Part shown: one piece after another, positions 59,322 to 64,000 of the stretch
Position numbering within the stretch: position 1 is the stretch's first letter
Layout of the letters: each line of letters starts with the position of its first letter
Source: CAZFDT01 sp964518335
GTDB taxonomy: Bacteria > Planctomycetota > Phycisphaerae > Phycisphaerales > Phycisphaeraceae
Length of the DNA stretch: 64,000 nucleotides
Direction of reading: 5' to 3'
Assembly (NCBI GenBank): GCA_964518335.1
Contig: CAZFDT010000025.1
Span: 1-64,000 of the forward strand
Program-made: the position numbers and the translations under genes
The notes under the pieces: generated by a model
Databases searched by the model: none
Told to the model about the DNA's origin: nothing
What the model saw: only the letters and a program-made list of their open reading frames with translations

Positions 59322-61202
59322 TCATCCGGAGCTTCGGAGGACCTCAGCTCCGGCGTGGGGGCCCTTGTGGCCGGCGTCGTGCCCGTGCTTGTACGAGCGG
59401 TGCTCGGCCAGGTGGCAGCTTCGGCCGCGCTCGGCGGAGAGGGCCTTGGCCTTCTTCTTCAGCGACGCGGCGATCTGCGACAGCATGCCGGGGTGGACCG
59501 CGGCGTCGAAGTGCGTGCTGTCGATGACGGCCAGGCTCATCGTCACCAGGGGCACGTCGCGCTTGTGGCCCTGGCGGTCGGTGGCGGGGAACGAGCCGTC
59601 CTTGCGGTGCCTGGGCTTGAACAGTCGCAGGCGTTCGTCGTCGAAGGTGCGCCCGATGGCGTCCAGTGCGTCGTCGGCGAGCACGCTGGGGCAGACCATG
59701 ACGAAGTCGTCGCCGCCGACGTGGCCCAGTCGCGCGTGCTCGCTGCACTTGCCCGCGTGGCGGCCCAGCACGTCGGCGGCCAGGCGGATCATCTCGTCGC
59801 CCATGAGGAAGCCGTAGGCGTCGTTGTATTCCTTGAAGCGGTCCAGGTCGGCGTAGATCACGGTGAACGTGCCCCGCGCCAGCGCGTCGCGCAGCCACGT
59901 CTGGATCGTGCGGTTGCCCGGCAGTCCCGTGAGCGGATTGGCGGCGTGGGCCGTCTCGATCTCGATCTGGATCGACCGCGCCAGCAACTGCTTGATCGTC
60001 ACCGTGCCGATGAATCGCCCGGCGTGATCGGTGACGACGACCGGCTCGTACAACTCGTGGTGCGGACGGTCCATGGCCAGCTTCGCCAGCGTGGTCACGG
60101 CGACCTTGTCCTCGACGATGAGCGTGCCGCTGTTGGCGATCATCTCGGCGGGGCGGTTCTGATAGAGCGAAAAGCCCACGGGCCCGGCGGTCTTGAGGTA
60201 GAACTGCTGCCGCGTGATCAGCCCCGCGGGGCGTTCGCCGTCGAGCACGACCAGGTGGTCCAGTGCAGCGTCGCGGACGAACCGCCGGGCGATGTCGTCG
60301 CCGGTGTGCGAGCCCTTGCGGATGGTCTGTCGTCGCACGACCATGCCGGCGATCGTTTCGCTCACCTCGCCCCGGCCGTAGTGCAACCCGACGCCCATGG
60401 CCCCCAGCCGGTCGCGCACCAGGTCGCTCAGCCCCACCGGCTGCGCTTGCGGCGGCGCGAAGAGATACCCCTGCGCGTACCGCACCCCCAGACGCAGCAG
60501 CGTGCCCAGGTCCTCCCACGACTCGACCCCTTCGGCGATGAGCTGCGAGTCCACCCCCGACGCAAACGACACCACCGCCGCCACGAGCTGCTGCTTGTAT
60601 TGGTCCACTGCAACACCGTGCACGATCTTGCGGTCCAGCTTGATGAAGTGCGGCGTGGCGGTGATGAGCGTCAGCAGGCTCGAGTGCCCCGCGCCGAAGT
60701 CGTCCAGGGCCACCCGGTAGCCGTCGCGCCCGAAGCGCTCCACCAGCCGGCGGAAGCGCACGGGGTCGTCGATGAAGCTGTCCTCGGTGATCTCCACGAC
60801 GAAGCGCGCGTCGCCCAGCCCGCGCCGCTCGACCGCCTGGCGGTTGAAGTCGCCGGCGAAGCGCGGGTCGGTGAACACCTCGGGCGTGGCGTTGAGGAAG
60901 AAGCGGCCCTGTCTCGACGCCGGCGGACACGTCCCGATGGCGGCGAACGCCGCGTCCCGGCACAGCCGCTCCAGCTCCCAGAGCAACCCGCACCGCCGCG
61001 CCGCGGCGAACATCGCCGCCGGCGACCCTAGCGACCCCTCCCCGCGCGACAGCACCTCGTGCCCGATCGGCCTCTTGGCGAACAGATCGACGATCGGCTG
61101 AAACACCGACGTGACCGCCCGCGTCTGGATCATCTCCCGCAGGAGAAGCCCATCGTCGCCGGCGGGTGCGAACACATGGCCCACCGCTTTCATCGGGTTC
61201 AC
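59322..61202 (-). CDS. EAL-CBS-GGDEF cyclic-di-GMP protein
   Basis: 626 aa, cytosolic. N-terminal EAL domain (about 25-265): GHEVLSRGEG in place of the usual E-x-L motif, FVVEITEDSF, VALDDFGAGHSSL (metal-binding Asp-Asp-Phe-Gly) and LIAEGVESW, so key acidic residues are kept. Next a CBS pair (about 310-435: HLVVLDGERPAGLITR, PVVVTDHAGRFIGTV) and a C-terminal GGDEF domain with signature RLGHVGGDDFVMV (GGDDF). The enzyme could make or break c-di-GMP, with CBS sensing adenine nucleotides; the balance is not predictable. The last 12 residues are encoded by repeat R6b. GGAGG lies 10 nt before the ATG. Confidence 0.93.
   Translation of the reverse strand: MNPMKAVGHVFAPAGDDGLLLREMIQTRAVTSVFQPIVDLFAKRPIGHEVLSRGEGSLGSPAAMFAAARRCGLLWELERLCRDAAFAAIGTCPPASRQGRFFLNATPEVFTDPRFAGDFNRQAVERRGLGDARFVVEITEDSFIDDPVRFRRLVERFGRDGYRVALDDFGAGHSSLLTLITATPHFIKLDRKIVHGVAVDQYKQQLVAAVVSFASGVDSQLIAEGVESWEDLGTLLRLGVRYAQGYLFAPPQAQPVGLSDLVRDRLGAMGVGLHYGRGEVSETIAGMVVRRQTIRKGSHTGDDIARRFVRDAALDHLVVLDGERPAGLITRQQFYLKTAGPVGFSLYQNRPAEMIANSGTLIVEDKVAVTTLAKLAMDRPHHELYEPVVVTDHAGRFIGTVTIKQLLARSIQIEIETAHAANPLTGLPGNRTIQTWLRDALARGTFTVIYADLDRFKEYNDAYGFLMGDEMIRLAADVLGRHAGKCSEHARLGHVGGDDFVMVCPSVLADDALDAIGRTFDDERLRLFKPRHRKDGSFPATDRQGHKRDVPLVTMSLAVIDSTHFDAAVHPGMLSQIAASLKKKAKALSAERGRSCHLAEHRSYKHGHDAGHKGPHAGAEVLRSSG
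59324..59358 (+). repeat. Dispersed hairpin repeat, copy R6b, in the 3' end of the GGDEF gene
   Basis: Stem CCGGAGCT (59326-59333) with AGCTCCGG (59346-59353), 12-nt loop. It encodes the C-terminal PHAGAEVLRSSG of the convergent gene. Inverted pair with R6a, 26 nt apart. Confidence 0.85.
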
Positions 61203-61232
61203 CCCTCCGTGCGACGGCGCGCCGCGTCACGT

Positions 61233-61258
61233 TGCGACCCGTCACGATCCGGGTCGCA
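61233..61258. other. Hairpin in the leader of the GGDEF gene
   Basis: Perfect 9-bp stem TGCGACCCG/CGGGTCGCA, 8-nt loop, about 31 nt upstream of the minus-strand ATG and just before the GGAGG. No riboswitch class recognised; could influence translation. The 177-nt gap between the MATE and GGDEF genes holds nothing else that I recognise. Confidence 0.4.
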
Positions 61259-61379
61259 GCGCCGTCGCGTCAATCCTCCAATTCGCGCTCGCCTTGGGCC
61301 AACCCGATGACAGCGAAAACTTTGCCCGATCCGCACGCGCCCCGCAAGCGCGACCCAGCCGCTACCGCCGCGCCAGCCG

Positions 61380-62831
61380 TCACACCCGGACGCGCTGCCA
61401 GCCGCCGCAGAGGAACCGAGACATGAACAACACGCCGCGCACCACCAGCTCCCCGCACAGCGCCACCCACAGCCAGCGCAGGTCCCCGTCCAACAGCAGC
61501 ACCACCACCGCCGCCGCCGGCACGCGCACCAGAAACGTCGAGGTGTACGTCAGCAGCATCGCCCCGCGCGTGTCCCCCGCGCCGCGCAACGCGCTGGACA
61601 GCACGATCGACGTGGCGAAGAACACCTGCACCCCGGCGCAGATGCGCAGCAGCGCCGGCGCCGTCTGCTGATGTACCTGTGCCGTCGAGATCACCGACAC
61701 CAGCAGCTCGGGCACGATGAAGAAGGCCAGCCCGAGCACGCCCATCATCGCCGCCGCCAGCGCCCAGCACAGCATCGCCGCCTGCTTCGCCCGCGCCGCG
61801 CTGCCCGCGCCCAGGTACTGGCCCACCAGCGTCGCCGCCGCCACGCCCATCGCAAAGCCCGGCAGAAAACTGATCGACTCGATGCGGATCGCGATCATGT
61901 GTGACCCGATCGTCCCCTCGCCGCCGCTGAGGCTCACCAGCTTGAGCACGGCGAAGTTGCCCATCCACATGCCCGCGCTCTCGAGCAGGTTGGGCACGCC
62001 CACGCGGACGATCCGCCACAGCGTCGGACCATGCGGACGCAGCCGCACCAGCCTCAGCTTGATCGGGCGCTGCCGCGGGCCGTTGAGCAGCACGCCCACG
62101 ACGATCACCGCGCCCACCGCCCACGCCACGACCGTGCCCCAGGCGATGCCCGCCACCCCGTGCCCGCCGATCGGCGCCGGGCCGAACACCAGCAGCACGC
62201 TCGCCCCGATGTTCACCGCGTTGACCACCACCATCACCCAGAAGGGGCTGACGGTGTCGCCGGCGCCGCGCAGGCACGCGTTGCCGATGAACAGCACGCC
62301 CATCAGCGGCGACGCCAGCGCGATGATCCGCAGGTACAGCACGCACAGGCCCAGCGCCTCGCCCCTGACGCCCGCCAGCGCCCCCAGCGCCGGCGCCGCC
62401 GCGTACAGCGCCGCCCCCAGCACCGCCCCGCACGCCGACGCCAGCAGCAGCGACTGGCCAAGTGCAGCGTTCGCCACCCGCCGATGCCGGCCCCCGATCG
62501 CCCGCGCCACCAGCGCCGACGCCCCCACGCCCACCGCCCCGTGGAGCATCCCCATCAGCCACATCAGATACCCCGCCACGCCCAGCGCGTCCGTCGCCGC
62601 CACCGCCGCGCCCTGCGGCGACAGCCGACCCGCCAGCGCCAGGTCCACCGTCCCCACCAGAAACTGCATCACCTGCTCCAGCAGCGGCCACATCGCCAGC
62701 GCCAGCACCTGCCGCGGCAGCGACAGCCCCGCCAGGCGACCGGGCAACTGCAGCTCGATCAACGCCGGGACCGACTCCTCGACCGGATCGTCGGCGACGG
62801 CCACGGCAACCTCACGAGCATGGTCCGACAT
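61380..62831 (-). CDS. MATE-family efflux protein
   Basis: 483 aa, twelve predicted helices in two six-helix bundles. N-terminal bundle: LALAMWPLLEQVMQFLVGTV with Asp in VGTVDLALAGRLS, then GVGASALVARAIGGRHRRVA. C-terminal bundle: VGVPNLLESAGMWMGNFAVL and GFAMGVAAATLVGQYLGAGS. It exports drugs or metabolites in exchange for sodium or protons; substrate unknown. The FKBP gene lies upstream in the same direction, separated by 132 nt with three repeat units. Confidence 0.94.
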   Translation of the reverse strand: MSDHAREVAVAVADDPVEESVPALIELQLPGRLAGLSLPRQVLALAMWPLLEQVMQFLVGTVDLALAGRLSPQGAAVAATDALGVAGYLMWLMGMLHGAVGVGASALVARAIGGRHRRVANAALGQSLLLASACGAVLGAALYAAAPALGALAGVRGEALGLCVLYLRIIALASPLMGVLFIGNACLRGAGDTVSPFWVMVVVNAVNIGASVLLVFGPAPIGGHGVAGIAWGTVVAWAVGAVIVVGVLLNGPRQRPIKLRLVRLRPHGPTLWRIVRVGVPNLLESAGMWMGNFAVLKLVSLSGGEGTIGSHMIAIRIESISFLPGFAMGVAAATLVGQYLGAGSAARAKQAAMLCWALAAAMMGVLGLAFFIVPELLVSVISTAQVHQQTAPALLRICAGVQVFFATSIVLSSALRGAGDTRGAMLLTYTSTFLVRVPAAAVVVLLLDGDLRWLWVALCGELVVRGVLFMSRFLCGGWQRVRV

Positions 62832-62844
62832 GGAACTGGGGCCG

Positions 62845-62877
62845 CCACGCCGGACCTGAGTCTTCGAAGGTCCGGGT
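62845..62877 (-). repeat. Dispersed hairpin repeat, copy R7a
   Basis: Stem CCGGACCT (62850-62857) with AGGTCCGG (62868-62875), loop GAGTCTTCGA. Inverted pair with R7b, 25 nt apart. Confidence 0.85.
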
Positions 62878-62902
62878 CGGGCCTGGGCAGCAGGTTAGGG
62901 CG

Positions 62903-62935
62903 AATCCGGGTCTTCGAAGACTCAGACCCGGCGTG
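62903..62935 (+). repeat. Dispersed hairpin repeat, copy R7b
   Basis: Stem CCGGGTCT (62906-62913) with AGACCCGG (62924-62931), loop TCGAAGACTC, 3' flank CGTG. Confidence 0.85.
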
Positions 62936-62954
62936 AAGACTCAGACCCGGCGTG
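62936..62954 (+). repeat. Tandem half copy R7c of the hairpin repeat
   Basis: Exact duplication of the last 19 nt of R7b, placed head to tail directly after it and just before the FKBP stop codon. Confidence 0.8.
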
Positions 62955-62963
62955 CAAGCGGCG

Positions 62964-63701
62964 CTACTCGCTCTTCTTCACGTCCAGCAGTTCGACCTCG
63001 AAGATGAGCGTCGAGTTGGGACCGATGCCCGCGCGCGGCGCGCCCTGCTCACCGTACGCCAGGTCCGGGGGAATCACGAAGCGATACCGCGCCCCCTTGG
63101 TCATCAGTTGCACGCCCTCGCTCCAACCGGGCACGACGCCGTCGAGCGAGAACGACGCCGGCTCACCGCGCTGCTCGCTCGAGTCGAACACCTGACCGTT
63201 CAGCAGCGTCCCCGTGTAATGCACCGTCACCGTGTCGGTCGGGCCGGGCTTGTCGCCCTGGCCTTCCTTGAGCACCTCGTACTGCAGGCCGCTGGCGGTC
63301 GTCTTCACGCCCTCCTTCTTGCCGTTCTCCACCAGGTACGCCTTGCCCGCGTCGGTGTTGGTCTTCATCTGGTCGGACTGCATCTTCTGCGACAGGGCCA
63401 TCATCGCCTGCTGCATCTGCTCGGGTGTGATCTTCGGGTCAGCGCTGGCCATGCCGTCGCGCAGGCCCGAGATCATCGCGTCGACATCCACCGGCACGCC
63501 CTGGGCCTTGAGCTTGCTGCCGATGTCCATGCCGATGGCGTAGCTCACCTTCTGGGCATCGCTTTCGAGTCCCGCCGGCGTCGCCGGCTCGGCCGCAGCG
63601 GGCGCCGCCGCCTCGTCCTGGGCTCGCGCGGGCGCGGTGAAGCAAGCAGCCATCGCCACAACGACCAGCGCGGGGGCGATCCGATCAGCAATGCAGGCCA
63701 T
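62964..63701 (-). CDS. Periplasmic FKBP-type peptidyl-prolyl isomerase (Mip/FkpA-like)
   Basis: 245 aa. Signal peptide (IAPALVVVAMAACFTAPARA, cleavage after ARA), an Ala/Glu/Pro spacer, a helical dimerisation domain (SYAIGMDIGSKLKAQG, MQQAMMALSQKMQSDQMKTN) and a C-terminal FKBP domain: TVTVHYTGTLLNGQVFDSS, VPGWSEGVQLMTKGARYRFV, IPPDLAYGEQGAP and LIFEVELLDVKK. It folds secreted proteins. Three consecutive ATGs at 63707, 63704 and 63701; the last is preferred because GGAG is then 6 nt upstream. Confidence 0.93.
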   Translation of the reverse strand: MACIADRIAPALVVVAMAACFTAPARAQDEAAAPAAAEPATPAGLESDAQKVSYAIGMDIGSKLKAQGVPVDVDAMISGLRDGMASADPKITPEQMQQAMMALSQKMQSDQMKTNTDAGKAYLVENGKKEGVKTTASGLQYEVLKEGQGDKPGPTDTVTVHYTGTLLNGQVFDSSEQRGEPASFSLDGVVPGWSEGVQLMTKGARYRFVIPPDLAYGEQGAPRAGIGPNSTLIFEVELLDVKKSE

Positions 63702-63707
63702 CATCAT

Positions 63708-64000
63708 CTCCAGGGGTTATGCCCGACGACCCATCGCGTCAGGCGGGCTCACATCATAGCCCGGCGACACGCATCTCGCCGCCCCGTGCATGGGAGATAG
63801 GGATCGCCAGCGGCGCGACGAGGGGTGACGACAAAAAAACCGGCCGGGCAAGATCGGTTGGGTTCACCAGAAACCACTCGGTCTCGCTCGGTCGGCTGTT
63901 TCCTGGCCGCCTCTCGTATCTTCCTTCTCCGCATCTCGGATGGCCGGTCGAGCCGGCGTACCCATCAGGCGACCAGTTCATCTACTATTATCCCACCCCG
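63708..64000. other. Non-coding window end, unassigned
   Basis: About 290 nt with no convincing gene. On the minus strand CCGGCCGG is followed by seven Ts (around 63834), which might end an RNA entering from beyond the window. A GCCGG/CCGGC hairpin occurs near 63942-63958. The last 15 nt are AT-rich (CTACTATTATCC). No tRNA, rRNA, SRP, RNase P or tmRNA motif recognised. Confidence 0.4.

Noticed and set aside
1..64000. CRISPR arrays, tRNA or rRNA genes, insertion sequences
   Set aside because: No regularly spaced identical repeats, no cloverleaf or rRNA landmarks and no transposase motifs were seen. The dispersed hairpins are irregularly spaced and short, so they are not CRISPR.

Overview
This 64 kb, very GC-rich window looks chromosomal and most likely comes from a planctomycete, probably of the Phycisphaerae type. 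This is inferred from gene content: an exosortase/EpsI system with a giant TPR protein, a multihaem cytochrome with blue-copper-like domains beside a caa3/A2-type oxidase, prepilin-like and DUF-type proteins, a FusA-like second EF-G, a tiny Lys-rich protein, LptB (so an LPS-type outer membrane) and many start codons without Shine-Dalgarno sites. No rRNA, tRNA, CRISPR array, prophage or transposase was found.

Layout. 1-6000: dnaK (cut by the window edge) diverges from an HU gene, followed by a membrane protein, a nucleotidyltransferase with a small partner gene, an acetylornithine-type aminotransferase and a lipoprotein. 6012-20644, all on the minus strand: a respiratory block. A 1764-residue octahaem cytochrome with a C-terminal cupredoxin domain and a free-standing paralogue of that domain lie upstream. 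A terminator-like hairpin separates them from coxB-coxA-ctaA-ctaB-coxC-coxD, an ABC ATPase and a small membrane protein. Electrons probably pass from the haem/copper proteins to CuA of CoxB and then to CoxA, with ctaA and ctaB supplying haem A. 21161-35540, plus strand: an envelope/exopolysaccharide cluster (exosortase-EpsI, TPR protein, Wzc-like chain-length/BY-kinase protein, NAD-dependent epimerase, WecA-like glycosyl-1-phosphate transferase), then a beta-propeller-like DUF3616 protein overlapping a Ser/Thr kinase.

35563-45800: a DCC thiol oxidoreductase, a CapK/PaaK-like adenylate-forming enzyme, a 1509-residue ankyrin protein, a VOC protein, a toxin/antitoxin-like pair, an acetyl-xylan-esterase-family hydrolase, a DUF4058 protein and lumazine synthase. 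45818-55145: a duplicated ABC-2 permease, a multi-pass membrane protein, lptB, a tiny membrane gene, rluB-type pseudouridine synthase, a ketoacyl-synthase homologue lacking both catalytic histidines, a prepilin-like protein and a two-component pair. 55248-63701: a 20-residue Lys-rich protein gene with a near-consensus promoter and a terminator, a second EF-G, bioA, an EAL-CBS-GGDEF protein, a MATE exporter and a periplasmic FKBP.

The most unusual non-coding signal is a dispersed hairpin element of about 34 nt. There are eleven copies plus a half copy; ten of the eleven lie between 50 and 63 kb. The stem sequence changes between copies in a compensatory way. Four times the copies form inverted pairs separated by 20-26 nt, as in REPINs. 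Copies also sit inside rluB and over the stop codons of two convergent genes. The most unusual protein is the octahaem/blue-copper fusion.
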